The translations under genes were made by a program, and so were the position numbers. DNA of 10,457 nucleotides from an uncultured Spongiibacteraceae bacterium. GTDB lineage: Bacteria; Pseudomonadota; Gammaproteobacteria; Pseudomonadales; CAMLJR01. Positions within the stretch are counted from its first letter, which is position 1. Every line of letters begins with the position of its first letter. Of this stretch, positions 1-8,173 are shown in pieces. Location: NCBI GenBank assembly GCA_946480345.1, contig CAMLJR010000111.1, positions 1 through 10,457 of the forward strand. Direction: 5' to 3'. A model generated the notes under the pieces. It was not told where the DNA came from. It saw only the letters and a list, made by a program, of their open reading frames with translations, and did not search any database.

Positions 1-31
1 TGCGGGCTAGGCATACGATTTTTCCTAATAA

Positions 32-1717
32 CTACATTTCCGCGGGCGCGGATACGCCCAGCAGATCAAGACCGTTGCGCAGCACCTGCCGCGTCGCCAC
101 CGCCAGCGCGAGCCGCGCATCGCGCAGCTCGGCATCCTCGACGAGAAACTGCTGCGCGTGATACCAGCCATGCAGAAGGCCGGCGAGATCGCGCAGGTAT
201 TGCGCGATCAGGTGCGGCTCGAGATTGCTCGCCGCCGTCGCCACCGTCTCGGGATAGCGAGCGAGATGGTTCAGCAGTGTCTGTTCGTATTCGCTGTCGA
301 GCTTTTCGACATGGGCGAGCCCGCGTGCTTGATCCCACGCGAGATTTTTTTCCTGCGCCTGCCGCAACACACTGCACACCCGCGCATGCGCGTACTGGAT
401 GTAATAAACCGGGTTGTCGTTGGTCTGCGCACGGGCGAGATCGATATCGAACGTCAGTTGCGAATCGGCACGGCGCGCGGCGAGGAAATAACGCGTCGCA
501 TCGCGGCCGACTTCGTCGATCAAATCGCGCAGCGTCACGTAGCTGCCGGCACGCTTCGAGATTTTCACCTCTTCGCCGCCACGCATCACCGTGACCATTT
601 GATGCAGCACGTAATCGGGCCAGCCCTGCGGAATACCGATATTCAACGCCTGCAAACCGGCGCGCACGCGCGTGATCGTGCTGTGGTGATCGGCGCCCTG
701 CTCGTTGATGACGCGCTGAAACCCGCGCTGCCATTTGCTGACGTGGTACGCGACATCGGGCACGAAATAGGTGTAGCCACCTTCGCGCTTGCGCATCACA
801 CGATCTTTGTCGTCGCCGAAATCGGTGGTTTTCAGCCACAGCGCGCCGCCGTCTTCATAGGTGTGGCCGCTCGCGATCAGCTGTTGCACGGTTTCTTCGA
901 CTTTACCTTCGCTGTACAACGACGATTCGAGGAAATAAATATCGAACTTGGCGCCGAATGCGCGCAGATCGAGATCCTGCTCGCGGCGCAGATACGCGAC
1001 CGCGAACTCGCGGATCGCATCGAGATCGTCGGGATCGCCAGCGCCGACGACATGGCGGTCATCGGCGTCGATTTTTTCTTTCGCCATGTACGCATCGGCA
1101 ACATCGCGGATGTACGCGCCGCGATAACCATCGGCAGGCCAATCGGCATCATCGGGGCCGAGACCTTTGCAGCGTGCCTGTACCGAGAAGCCCAAGTTGG
1201 CGATTTGCGCCCCGGCATCGTTGTAGTAGAACTCGCGGGTGACGTCCCAGCCGTTTGCATCGAGCAGGCGACACAGGCAATCGCCGACCGCCGCGCCGCG
1301 ACCGTGGCCGACATGCAACGGGCCGGTTGGGTTCGCCGAGACGAATTCGACCTGCACCTTGCGCTTGGCACCATTGTCGTTGCGACCGAATTGGTCGCCT
1401 GCCGCAAGGATGTCGGCGATGACCGCGGTCTGCGCCGCACCGGACAGAAAGAAATTGATGAAGCCGGGGCCGGCGATATCGACTTTCGATACGCGCGGCG
1501 ATGCCGGCAATGCTTTCACGATCGCCTCAGCCAATTGGCGGGGTTGCTTCTTCGCGCCCTTTGCCAGCGCCAGCGCGATATTGCTGGCGAAATCGCCATG
1601 CGCCTTGTCGCGCGTGTGATCGATCTGGATAGCCGGCAACTCGATGTCGGGCAATTCGCCGGTGGATTGCAGTTGTGCGAGCGCTTGCCGGATCAGGTCG
1701 GCAACGTGAGTTTTCAT
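32..1717 (-). CDS. argS: Arginyl-tRNA synthetase (ArgS)
   Basis: Class I aminoacyl-tRNA synthetase that charges tRNA-Arg with arginine using ATP in the cytoplasm. The 561-residue product is close to the usual family length (about 560-580). The N-terminal additional domain covers about residues 1-90, with the family-typical stretch [13 protein letters not shown] near 41-53. The HIGH signature appears as HVGH at 135-138 inside [15 protein letters not shown], and the KMSKS-type signature as KISKR at 385-389. The C-terminal anticodon-binding (DALR) domain includes [12 protein letters not shown] near 435-446 and ends [12 protein letters not shown]. An upstream in-frame TTG at 1775-1777 would add 20 residues, but ATG at 1715-1717 begins the conserved N-terminus (MKTHVADLI) and gives the normal length. 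No clear Shine-Dalgarno sequence precedes it. It follows the peptidase gene by 127 bp on the same strand. The stop is TAG at 32-34. The gene looks intact. Confidence 0.97.
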   Translation of the reverse strand: MKTHVADLIRQALAQLQSTGELPDIELPAIQIDHTRDKAHGDFASNIALALAKGAKKQPRQLAEAIVKALPASPRVSKVDIAGPGFINFFLSGAAQTAVIADILAAGDQFGRNDNGAKRKVQVEFVSANPTGPLHVGHGRGAAVGDCLCRLLDANGWDVTREFYYNDAGAQIANLGFSVQARCKGLGPDDADWPADGYRGAYIRDVADAYMAKEKIDADDRHVVGAGDPDDLDAIREFAVAYLRREQDLDLRAFGAKFDIYFLESSLYSEGKVEETVQQLIASGHTYEDGGALWLKTTDFGDDKDRVMRKREGGYTYFVPDVAYHVSKWQRGFQRVINEQGADHHSTITRVRAGLQALNIGIPQGWPDYVLHQMVTVMRGGEEVKISKRAGSYVTLRDLIDEVGRDATRYFLAARRADSQLTFDIDLARAQTNDNPVYYIQYAHARVCSVLRQAQEKNLAWDQARGLAHVEKLDSEYEQTLLNHLARYPETVATAASNLEPHLIAQYLRDLAGLLHGWYHAQQFLVEDAELRDARLALAVATRQVLRNGLDLLGVSAPAEM

Positions 1718-1784
1718 TCGGTGGTTTACCGCGTTGTTCAGCAATGGGGACAAGCGTGAGGCGGGCTGCACGCGCAAGGGCGCT

Positions 1785-1790
1785 ATTATC
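1785..1790 (-). promoter_or_regulatory. Possible argS -10 element
   Basis: Read on the minus strand, these bases are GATAAT, a 5/6 match to the sigma-70 -10 consensus, about 68 bp upstream of the argS ATG in the short gap after the peptidase gene. No good -35 hexamer sits 16-18 bp upstream, so this is only a candidate. If it is real, argS has its own promoter rather than depending on read-through from the genes before it. Confidence 0.28.
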
Positions 1791-1814
1791 CCGATTTATC
1801 GACGACGAGGGAAT

Positions 1815-1837
1815 TGCCGCGCCAGAACGGCACGGCA
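1815..1837. repeat. Imperfect inverted repeat between the peptidase gene and argS
   Basis: TGCCG-C-GCC pairs with GGC-A-CGGCA around a five-base loop, giving 5 + 3 base pairs with one internal mismatch. It lies 7 bases past the stop codon of the peptidase gene. No T-run follows it on the minus strand, so it is not a standard intrinsic terminator. It might act as an attenuating or mRNA-stabilising 3' hairpin, or be chance. Confidence 0.3.
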
Positions 1838-1844
1838 TTGAGGA

Positions 1845-2705
1845 TTACAGCGGCGAGGTTTCCGACGCGACGTGGTGCGAAGCGACGCGCTCCTGACGGT
1901 GACGGGCCGACTGCTCGAACGCCAGATCGAACATCTGACGCGCGTTCGGCCAGCGGTTACGCGCGTTCAGCAATACGATCATCACGCGTGTATCGCCGCG
2001 CTCGGAGACGGCAACCAGACAAGGGCCGGCCTTGAATGTGAAACCGGTTTTCACCCCCATCGCCCCTTCATATTTGCCGATCAGCGCATTCGTGCTGCGG
2101 AAGGCGAATTTACGTTTGCCATCGACGGTGCGAATCACCATCTGCTGTTTATTAACGAGGCGACGGAATGTGCGGTTCTGCATTGCGATCTCGGCGAGCA
2201 CTGCGACATCGCGGGCGGTGCTGTAGTGGCCTTCGGCGTCAAACCCGCAAGCATTGACGAAATGCGTATCGCGCAGCCCCATTTTTTCGGCGCGCGCGTT
2301 CATGCGTTCAGCAAATTTCTCTTCGCTGCCCGAATGCCATACCGCGAGCGCATGGCAGGCATCATTTGCGGAGTGCACCAACGCCGCCGCCAGCAGATCG
2401 GACAAGCGCACGCGATCGCCAGCGCGCAGGCCGATCTTGGTCGGGCGCGCAGCGGCGGATTTAGCGGTGATTTTGACGATTGCGTCGGGCTGGTACTTTT
2501 CCAGAATCATTACCGCGGTCATTACCTTGGTGATGCTGGCTTGCGGCAGACGCTCGTCGGCGGCTTGTTCCCAGACGGTTTCACCCTCGATTTTTACCAG
2601 CGCAGCGGCGGCATCGGGATTAAACGTTTTAGCGGCCTGGGCACTGACGAACGGCGTCAGTAACAAACAAAACGACAGCAGGCAGCGCAGTGCTGATTTA
2701 TTCAT
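1845..2705 (-). CDS. Secreted D-alanyl-D-alanine carboxypeptidase/endopeptidase (peptidase S11, PBP5/PBP7 type)
   Basis: Low-molecular-mass penicillin-binding protein of family S11, expected to trim or cleave peptidoglycan stem peptides in the periplasm. All three active-site motifs are present in the 286-residue product: SITK at 57-60 (nucleophile Ser57, Lys60), SAN at 112-114, and KTG at 219-221 within MGVKTGFT. Residues 1-25 form a signal peptide with a hydrophobic core (CLLSFCLLLTPFV) and an AQA-A cleavage region. The catalytic domain reaches almost to the end, followed only by a polar tail of about 20 residues rich in Arg, His and Ser. The C-terminal beta domain and amphipathic anchor helix of PBP5/DacA are missing, so the architecture is closer to PBP7 (PbpG). 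Carboxypeptidase versus endopeptidase activity cannot be decided from sequence. ATG start at 2703-2705 has only a weak upstream GGG; TAA stop. Confidence 0.9.
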   Translation of the reverse strand: MNKSALRCLLSFCLLLTPFVSAQAAKTFNPDAAAALVKIEGETVWEQAADERLPQASITKVMTAVMILEKYQPDAIVKITAKSAAARPTKIGLRAGDRVRLSDLLAAALVHSANDACHALAVWHSGSEEKFAERMNARAEKMGLRDTHFVNACGFDAEGHYSTARDVAVLAEIAMQNRTFRRLVNKQQMVIRTVDGKRKFAFRSTNALIGKYEGAMGVKTGFTFKAGPCLVAVSERGDTRVMIVLLNARNRWPNARQMFDLAFEQSARHRQERVASHHVASETSPL

Positions 2706-2816
2706 TTACGAACCCATCACATGATTAGCGTGTTTTTATTATGTCGGGGCGGGAACCCCCTTTAATCGCTAGAAACCAAAATTGCTAACATTTCAGATGC
2801 TTTTTGAATGAGACGC

Positions 2817-2867
2817 AAGTTTTAAAATAAAAAACTTAGGAAATTTGTAGTGATTCGCCACAAAATT
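2817..2867 (-). terminator. Possible weak terminator after the TMTC-like gene: two AT-rich hairpins
   Basis: Two inverted repeats lie just past the TGA of the upstream membrane-protein gene. The first (2844-2864) pairs TTTGTGGCG with CACTACAAA around a three-base loop, with one mismatch and one G-T wobble. On the minus strand it is followed by TTTCCTAAG and a T-rich run. The second (2817-2837) is a perfect 7-bp AAGTTTT/AAAACTT stem with a 7-base loop. Both stems are AT-rich and weak, so efficient termination is uncertain. The surrounding 164-bp gap (2706-2869) is visibly more AT-rich than the genes. It should also hold any promoter for the peptidase gene, but I see no convincing -35/-10 pair. 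Confidence 0.3.
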
Positions 2868-2869
2868 CG

Positions 2870-4240
2870 TCAATTCGTTGGGGTTGATCGCGGAATTTCC
2901 ATCGCGCTCGAATCGAGCAGCAGCAAATTGATTCGTGCGCGCGTGTAATTTGCATCGAGGACCAGCGCGCGTCGATACGCATTTATCGCAGCCACGGTGA
3001 AACCCTGCTGCCGATAGGCATAGCCCAGATTATTCCAGACGCGCGCTTTGTCCGGCGATAAGCGCGAGGTGGCGCGCCATAAACTGATTTCGTCACGATA
3101 ATCCCGATTGCGCATCTGCGTGGTCAATGCAAACGCAATCAACAGCGTAAGTGCCAACGCAAGACCTGCGCGACGGTTCCATTCATCGATGCAGGCGCGT
3201 CCACACCACAGGGCTGGCCCGATTAACGCGAGGTATAACTGCCGGTCGTTCGCAATATCGTTGCGCGGCAATAGCGAATTGGTGGGCAGCAAATGCAGAA
3301 ATAGCCAGCCCAGAGCAAAGCCTATCCAGCTGCGCCGCCGCCACCACGCCACCGCCATCAACAACAGCAATGCGGCAAGACGCAGCCACCATCCGCTTTC
3401 GAAAGTCGGTTGCGTCGCTAAATCGGGATCGATGTTTATACGTAGCAGCAGTAATGGCTGAGTGATCAAATAAAACCAGCCATCGACCTGCAGCGCGAGA
3501 TTATCCGCGAGCGATCGAATCGAAAGACTGTGCGCGAGCATGCGCCGATACGCAGGCGTGGCGACAATTGCGAGCGCCATCAGCAGCAACGCGAAACACA
3601 GTGGCGCAACACGGCGCAGATTGTCGCGCCAGCTAATGCTGCGAAACGCATTGAGCAACAGCACCGCGAACGGTAGCGTCCACGCCGTTTCCTTACTCAT
3701 CATGGCGGCGATGAACATTAGCGGTGCGAGCCACTGCCGATAAACCAAACGCTCGCTGCACGCTGCACATAGCGCACCGACGTAAAACATCGCCATCAGG
3801 CTTGTCGAACGTCCGCAGATATATGTCACCGCCTCGGTTTGCGCCGGATGCAGCGCGAACAGCATCGCTGCCAATAACGCAGCAACGGCGATATTATTCG
3901 AAGGCGCGAACAGCGTTGTCGCCAGACGCAATACCAATAACGCCGCAACGCTGTGAATCAGCAGATTAACGAGATGAAATCCAAACGGATTCGACGAGAG
4001 CGCCCAGTTCGCCGTGTAAGAGAATTTCAATAGCGGCCGAATGCCCGGCATCGACTGCCACCACGCTTGCCAGGAATGCACTGCGGCGTTATCGACGATG
4101 ACGTTGTAGTCATCGAATTGAAATGCGCCGCCGAGGCCATTCGCTCCATTTACATAAATGCTCAGCAGTAACAACAATAACAATGCGCCGCTAAGCGAAA
4201 ACGTTAGCGATGGCAGTGCCGGAGATTGGAAGCGGGGCAT
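2870..4240 (-). CDS. TMTC-like multi-pass membrane protein (putative GT-C glycosyltransferase) with C-terminal TPR
   Basis: The 456-residue integral membrane protein resembles bacterial relatives of the eukaryotic TMTC / protein O-mannosyltransferase group (GT-C fold). About 11-12 hydrophobic segments are visible, the first at about 13-30. The first periplasmic loop carries FDDYNVI at 42-48, where GT-C enzymes keep an acidic pair. HPAQTEAVTYICGR (131-144), SKE (182-184) and LPTNSLLPRNDIANDRQLYL (318-337) match positions conserved in TMTC proteins. After the last segment (about 358-374) come a linking helix and a single TPR-like unit, WNNLGYAYRQQG at 402-413, continuing to about 435. Donor, acceptor and biological role are unknown; by family inference it would transfer a sugar from a lipid-linked donor to an extracytoplasmic acceptor. 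It starts 51 bp after the DUF3617 gene stops, so the two may share a transcript. No Shine-Dalgarno is evident before the ATG at 4238-4240. Stop is TGA. Confidence 0.78.
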   Translation of the reverse strand: MPRFQSPALPSLTFSLSGALLLLLLLSIYVNGANGLGGAFQFDDYNVIVDNAAVHSWQAWWQSMPGIRPLLKFSYTANWALSSNPFGFHLVNLLIHSVAALLVLRLATTLFAPSNNIAVAALLAAMLFALHPAQTEAVTYICGRSTSLMAMFYVGALCAACSERLVYRQWLAPLMFIAAMMSKETAWTLPFAVLLLNAFRSISWRDNLRRVAPLCFALLLMALAIVATPAYRRMLAHSLSIRSLADNLALQVDGWFYLITQPLLLLRINIDPDLATQPTFESGWWLRLAALLLLMAVAWWRRRSWIGFALGWLFLHLLPTNSLLPRNDIANDRQLYLALIGPALWCGRACIDEWNRRAGLALALTLLIAFALTTQMRNRDYRDEISLWRATSRLSPDKARVWNNLGYAYRQQGFTVAAINAYRRALVLDANYTRARINLLLLDSSAMEIPRSTPTN

Positions 4241-4291
4241 GAGAGTCGCGAGCGCCGAATGCTGCCAGCGCTCGCCGTCGATGAGTACGAG

Positions 4292-5266
4292 TTAGAACGG
4301 TAACAATTTTTTCAGCTTGTTGACGCCCTCATCGACACCGCTTTTGATCAGATCGTCTTTGGTCGGAATGGCATTGTTCGGGCGCTGCGCATATTTGCTG
4401 CACAACGCGCCGTATGGACCCACCATTTGTGCGGTGTAATCGCGACCTGCGCAATGTTCGGCAGCCAGCGCTTTTGCTTCAACCGGGCAATATTCGGCGA
4501 CGAAATTCCAATCCTTCGCGTCCTGACCTTTTTTGCAGACATCAGTGAGCAATGCGTCGGCAGCGATGTCGCAGGTGCCGAGCAATTCTTTCCACTCGCG
4601 CTGTTTTTCGACGGTAGTGCGAAAGCCCGCCGGCGAACGCATATCGGCAGCGACCTTTTTCACCCGCTCGCAGAATTCTTTTTTATACGGTTTGCACACC
4701 GCGAATTGCTGTTGTGCGAGCTCACTGTTATCGAAGACGCGGTATTCGAGTTTATCGATGCTCTGACGGCACATATCGGCAGTCATCTTTTCCTGCATGG
4801 CGGCAAACTTTTTGCCCTGATCTTCGTACGTGCAGCTGCCAATGCGTTTACCGGAGAACGACTGCTTCATGTCGACATCTTCGCCTTCCATCTTGCCGAC
4901 AATATGCATCGTGCCGCGATAGCTATCGCCGTTATTTTCGATTTCGCCATTCCCGGTCATCGGATGCTTGCCGGCGCAGCTCATCTTGAATGTAGTTTTG
5001 TTGCCGCTGCGTTTCATGTCATCCATTTTGCAATCGGAGTTTTTATCCTGCGGAATCAAACCTTCATCCGAATTGCGATTTTTCGGCAAACACACTTTGT
5101 TGGTTTGCGACGGCAATGCCATCGGCATTCCCGCCATTTCCATTTTGGTGGTGATCTCCCATTGCTCGTCGGTACCGGCAGCGAGCGCAGCCGACGCAAA
5201 TCCGGACAACAAGGCGCAGCAAGAAATGCGCGCGACCACGGATGAAACTCGGAAAAAGTGGGTCAT
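4292..5266 (-). CDS. DUF3617-family secreted protein with a cysteine-rich C-terminal extension
   Basis: The 324-residue product starts with a signal peptide (about 1-30, ending SAALAAG) and no lipobox, so it is probably soluble in the periplasm. Residues about 35-150 resemble DUF3617: opening QWEITTKMEMAGMP, then alternating strands such as MTGNGEIENNGDSYRGTMHI and closing GSCTYED. Typical DUF3617 proteins are roughly 150-200 residues; here about 170 further residues, mainly helical, follow. Outside the signal peptide there are 12 cysteines: four in the DUF3617 part (59, 79, 97, 145) and eight in the extension (166, 191, 199, 232, 244, 260, 272, 289), an even number compatible with disulfides. 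Function is unknown for the family. The ATG at 5264-5266 is preferred over the one at 5273-5275 because an AAGGA Shine-Dalgarno at 5275-5279 lies 8 bases before the former and overlaps the latter. The gene lies 110 bp downstream of priA and 51 bp upstream of the TMTC-like gene. Confidence 0.82.
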   Translation of the reverse strand: MTHFFRVSSVVARISCCALLSGFASAALAAGTDEQWEITTKMEMAGMPMALPSQTNKVCLPKNRNSDEGLIPQDKNSDCKMDDMKRSGNKTTFKMSCAGKHPMTGNGEIENNGDSYRGTMHIVGKMEGEDVDMKQSFSGKRIGSCTYEDQGKKFAAMQEKMTADMCRQSIDKLEYRVFDNSELAQQQFAVCKPYKKEFCERVKKVAADMRSPAGFRTTVEKQREWKELLGTCDIAADALLTDVCKKGQDAKDWNFVAEYCPVEAKALAAEHCAGRDYTAQMVGPYGALCSKYAQRPNNAIPTKDDLIKSGVDEGVNKLKKLLPF

Positions 5267-5274
5267 GACGGACA

Positions 5275-5279
5275 TCCTT
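5275..5279 (-). promoter_or_regulatory. Shine-Dalgarno site deciding the DUF3617 start
   Basis: The minus strand reads AAGGA here inside an A-rich run. It is 8 bases from the ATG at 5264-5266 but overlaps the outer ATG at 5273-5275, which could not be served by it. This shortens the longest reading frame by three residues. Confidence 0.7.
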
Positions 5280-5376
5280 TTTTAGGTTTGGATTTTCGAT
5301 ATTTTGTTCGTGCGAAAAGCGCGCGCAGCTTGTCATAACGTAACCGCGCTATCAATTTGGCGGTGCTCGGTGAGGA

Positions 5377-7617
5377 TCAGGAAAAATCGATCGGGTCGAC
5401 ATCGATCGACCATTTCACCTGTCGGGCGAGCGGCAATCCATCCGCCTGTTTGATCATCTCGCGCAGCGCGCGATGCAGCAGCGGACGCTGCGGCGCGCTG
5501 ACGATCAATTGCGCGCGAAACAAACCCGCACGCCGGGTCAGCGGCGCCGGCAACGGACCGATCGCCATCACTTGCGGCTCGTTGATGCGCGCACGCAATG
5601 CCGCAAGTAATTGCTCGGCGGCGGTCAGATCGCGTGCATCGGCGCGAATCAAAGCGAAATAGGCAAACGGCGGCGCGCCCAGCAGCCGACGCTCGTTGAG
5701 TAATTCGCGGGCGAACGCCGCATAGCCATCGCGCACAAGACCGGCGATCAGTGGGTGATCGGGATAATGCGTTTGCACCAGCACGCGGCCGGGTTTTTGC
5801 GCGCGGCCGGCGCGGCCGGAAACCTGCGTCAATATTTGCGCCATGCGTTCGGGCCCGCGCAGATCGGCGCTGAACAATGCGCCGTCGATATCGACCATTA
5901 CCACGAGCGTGACATCGGGAAAATGATGACCTTTCGCGAGCATCTGCGTGCCGACCAGAATGCACGGCTCGCCTTCGCGCACCGTCGCCAACTTATCGCG
6001 CAAGGCGTGTTTGCGCTGCGTGGTGTCGCGATCGATGCGAACCACCGGCATCTGCGGAAACAATTGCGTCAGCGCCAATTCCAGACGCTCGGTGCCCGGG
6101 CCGCGAAAATCGAGCCGTGGGCTTTTGCAGTGCGGACATGTCGACGGCAATGCACGGCTGAATCCGCAGTGATGGCAGCGCAGGCGTCGATCTCTAACAT
6201 GTACGGTAAGGCGCGTGTCGCAATGATCGCAGCCGGCGATCCAGCCACAATCGTGACATAGCAATGTCGGTGCGAAACCGCGTCGATTCAGAAACACCAG
6301 CACCTGTTCGTGGCGCGCCAGCGTTTCACCAATCGCGTCGATGACCGCTGGTGCGAGTCCGTCGCGCAATGGCGCGCGGCGAATATCGAGCAGATCGACA
6401 CGGGGATGCGCGGCGCCGCCGGCGCGCTCGTGTAATAGCAAGTGCCGGTATTTGCCGCTTATCGCGTTGTGCAGGCTTTCGAGGCTCGGCGTCGCCGAAC
6501 CGAGCACGATGGGGATGCCGAGATCGGCGGCGCGCTTGATCGCGACATCGCGCGCGGAATAACGAAAACCATCCTGCTGCTTGAACGAACTGTCGTGCTC
6601 CTCGTCGATGATGATCAGACCGAGTCGCCCGCCCTGTTCGCTGCTGAAGTCGGCAAATACCGCCGACCGCGTGCCGAGCACAACGCCCGCCGCACCGCTG
6701 CGCGCGAGGCGCCACGCATCAAGACGCTCGCTGTCGTTGAGCCCGGAATGCAGCACGGCGATCGGCGTTGCCAATCGGCGCTGAAAACGCGTCAGTGTCT
6801 GCGGCGTCAAACCAATTTCCGGCACCAGCACCAATGCCTGTTCGCCGCGCGCAATCACCCGCGCTATCAGCTGCAAATACACCTCGGTTTTGCCGCTGCC
6901 AGTGACGCCTTCCAATAAATGGCACGAGAAACGTCCGAACTGATCGACAACGCTGTCGACAGCGCACTGCTGTTCGGCCGACAGCATGGGCGCCGCTTCG
7001 ATTTTTTGTGGTGCATATCTGTCGACAGTCTCGGTCGATCGCTCGAAACGCTCGACCAAGCCTTTGCTGGCAAGCGCGCGCAGCGTAGCGGCATTGACAT
7101 CGCGCTCGGCGAGACTCGCGGCGCTGAGTGCTGACTCCTGCTGCAGCGCGGCGACGGCTTTCGCCTGCTGCGGTGCTCGCCGCAACGCCCCTTCCGGCAA
7201 CGCCAGACCGGCGACGGTCAGCCGCCACAATTGTTCGACGGCTTTCGCGCTGGCGCCGCTGCGCAGCATGCCGGGCAGTGCCTGCACGATGCATTCGCCG
7301 AGCGGATACAAGTAATAGTCGGATGCCCATTGCAGCAGCTCGAGCAGTGCCGGCGAAAAGATCGGCTCCGCGTCGAGCACTTCGGCAGCACGCTTGAGCT
7401 GATCGAGCGGCCACTGGCTTTGCTCGGCCGTCTCGATCAGCAGGCCGACGACGCTGCGCCGACCAAACGGTACGCGCAGCCGAACGCCCGGGCGCCATGC
7501 TGTTCCAGCGCTAACGGCCGGCGGCGGCCCTTCGTCGGGAGTTAATCCGTCCGGAGGTAGATAGTCGAACAGTTGTCGCAACGGGCCTGGAACAGCGACG
7601 CGCAGGATTGTGGTCAC
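5377..7617 (-). CDS. priA: Primosomal replication-restart helicase PriA
   Basis: The 746-residue superfamily 2 3'-to-5' DNA helicase recognises stalled or repaired forks and starts reloading of the replicative helicase DnaB. The N-terminal 3'-BD begins with [13 protein letters not shown] (10-22) and includes [10 protein letters not shown] (49-58). Helicase motifs in order: Walker A GVTGSGKT (237-244), DEEH box (338-341), GSATPS (373-378), [14 protein letters not shown] (556-569) and [13 protein letters not shown] (598-610). The zinc-binding insertion has all eight expected cysteines: 454, 457, 463, 466, 481, 484, 494, 497. The C-terminal domain ends [13 protein letters not shown], typical of the family. 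Length is near that of known PriA proteins (about 730-740), so it is intact. The start is GTG at 7615-7617, with no strong Shine-Dalgarno; the next residues [12 protein letters not shown] match PriA N-termini. It diverges from rpmE across 189 bp. Confidence 0.97.
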   Translation of the reverse strand: MTTILRVAVPGPLRQLFDYLPPDGLTPDEGPPPAVSAGTAWRPGVRLRVPFGRRSVVGLLIETAEQSQWPLDQLKRAAEVLDAEPIFSPALLELLQWASDYYLYPLGECIVQALPGMLRSGASAKAVEQLWRLTVAGLALPEGALRRAPQQAKAVAALQQESALSAASLAERDVNAATLRALASKGLVERFERSTETVDRYAPQKIEAAPMLSAEQQCAVDSVVDQFGRFSCHLLEGVTGSGKTEVYLQLIARVIARGEQALVLVPEIGLTPQTLTRFQRRLATPIAVLHSGLNDSERLDAWRLARSGAAGVVLGTRSAVFADFSSEQGGRLGLIIIDEEHDSSFKQQDGFRYSARDVAIKRAADLGIPIVLGSATPSLESLHNAISGKYRHLLLHERAGGAAHPRVDLLDIRRAPLRDGLAPAVIDAIGETLARHEQVLVFLNRRGFAPTLLCHDCGWIAGCDHCDTRLTVHVRDRRLRCHHCGFSRALPSTCPHCKSPRLDFRGPGTERLELALTQLFPQMPVVRIDRDTTQRKHALRDKLATVREGEPCILVGTQMLAKGHHFPDVTLVVMVDIDGALFSADLRGPERMAQILTQVSGRAGRAQKPGRVLVQTHYPDHPLIAGLVRDGYAAFARELLNERRLLGAPPFAYFALIRADARDLTAAEQLLAALRARINEPQVMAIGPLPAPLTRRAGLFRAQLIVSAPQRPLLHRALREMIKQADGLPLARQVKWSIDVDPIDFS

Positions 7618-7647
7618 GGTGACGCTTCGAGCAAAAAAACGGACGGC

Positions 7648-7656
7648 AGTGTAACA
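7648..7656 (-). promoter_or_regulatory. Possible extended -10 promoter for priA
   Basis: The minus strand reads TGT-TACACT, an extended -10 motif (TGn) followed by a 4/6 match to TATAAT, about 30 bp upstream of the GTG start. No convincing -35 hexamer lies at the right distance, which is tolerable for extended -10 promoters. The predicted leader would be about 24 nt. Confidence 0.3.
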
Positions 7657-7705
7657 AGGACGTGGTTATCGATCGCGGGCGGCGATGGGCTGCCGGATGA
7701 ATTTC

Positions 7706-7733
7706 TTGCCAACTGGCGAAATTTTGATAACAT
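7706..7733 (+). promoter_or_regulatory. Likely rpmE promoter (-35 TTGCCA, extended -10 TGA-TAACAT)
   Basis: TTGCCA (7706-7711) is a 5/6 match to the -35 consensus. After a 16-bp spacer comes TAACAT (7728-7733), a 4/6 match to the -10, preceded by a TGn extension. It points toward rpmE and predicts a leader of roughly 65 nt. It lies in the 189-bp divergent region shared with priA. Confidence 0.45.
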
Positions 7734-7806
7734 GCCCGGCCTCTTAATGGCGCGGTACCCGACGAGTGATCGGATGGCGGCGTCAAATCAGCATGGGATT
7801 ACAGAC

Positions 7807-8022
7807 ATGAAAGCCGATATTCATCCAAATTACGTCGAAATCACAGCTAACTGCTCGTGTGGCAATAGCTTCCAGACCCGCTCTACGCTGGGCAAGGGTA
7901 TTCACCTCGACGTCTGCGCAAACTGCCATCCGTTCTACACCGGTAAGCAGAAAGTCGCTGACGCCGGTGGCCGTGTCGATCGCTTCCGCCAGCGCTTTGG
8001 CGCGCGCAGCACCAAGGTGTAA
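7807..8022 (+). CDS. rpmE: 50S ribosomal protein L31 (zinc-binding type)
   Basis: The 71-residue protein of the large ribosomal subunit helps bridge the 50S and 30S subunits. The sequence begins [18 protein letters not shown] and ends [13 protein letters not shown], as in gammaproteobacterial L31. The four zinc ligands of the C+ form are present at Cys16, Cys18, Cys37 and Cys40 (CSC ... CANC), so this is the zinc-containing version (RpmE) rather than the cysteine-free YkgM/RpmE2 form. The reading frame is open far upstream, but the family N-terminus and length fix ATG at 7807; GGGA at 7795-7798 is a modest Shine-Dalgarno 8 bases before it. The gene is followed after 39 bp by a hairpin terminator, so it is probably a single-gene transcript. 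Confidence 0.97.
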   Translation: MKADIHPNYVEITANCSCGNSFQTRSTLGKGIHLDVCANCHPFYTGKQKVADAGGRVDRFRQRFGARSTKV

Positions 8023-8061
8023 GCATCACTTCTACACACTTGTGCTGAATGAAGTAACCAG

Positions 8062-8095
8062 AAACGCCCGGCTTATTTGTCGGGCGTTTTTGTTT
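8062..8095 (+). terminator. Intrinsic terminator of rpmE
   Basis: AAACGCCCG (8062-8070) pairs perfectly with CGGGCGTTT (8081-8089) around a 10-base loop, and the descending arm runs into TTTTTGTTT. It lies 39 bp after the rpmE stop and separates rpmE from the malic enzyme gene. Confidence 0.88.
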
Positions 8096-8173
8096 GTGAC
8101 GTAAAAACCTAGCTTCACTTTTTCCACGTAACTCTTTCCATAAAAAAGGCATGCGCCTACTCAATACTGAGCT

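Noticed and set aside
1..31. Left-edge bases beyond the argS stop
   Set aside because: Too short to assign; no hairpin or reading frame can be supported in them.
158..1759. Plus-strand open frame of 533 codons opposite argS
   Set aside because: It lies antisense to an intact argS, shows no recognisable domain, and is explained by the codon bias of argS leaving the opposite frame free of stops.
1718..1777. TTG-initiated N-terminal extension of argS
   Set aside because: It adds 20 residues not seen in the family, has no Shine-Dalgarno, and the internal ATG starts the conserved N-terminus.
1872..2663. Plus-strand open frame of 263 codons opposite the peptidase gene
   Set aside because: Antisense shadow of an S11 peptidase with all catalytic motifs; no family resemblance of its own.
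2744..2760. GGGGCGGGAACCCCC stretch as a possible tRNA end or attachment site
   Set aside because: It resembles the T-arm end of a tRNA only superficially; no acceptor, anticodon or D-arm is present and there is no integrase nearby.
4427..5245. Plus-strand open frame of 272 codons opposite the DUF3617 gene
   Set aside because: The minus-strand gene has a signal peptide, a domain match and a Shine-Dalgarno; the opposite frame has none.
6719..7498. Minus-strand open frame of 259 codons overlapping priA in another frame
   Set aside because: Arg/Ala-rich out-of-frame translation of priA with no domain.
7573..7806. Upstream extension of the rpmE reading frame
   Set aside because: The frame is open, but L31 proteins start at MKADIHP and are about 70 residues; the extension overlaps priA and both predicted promoters.
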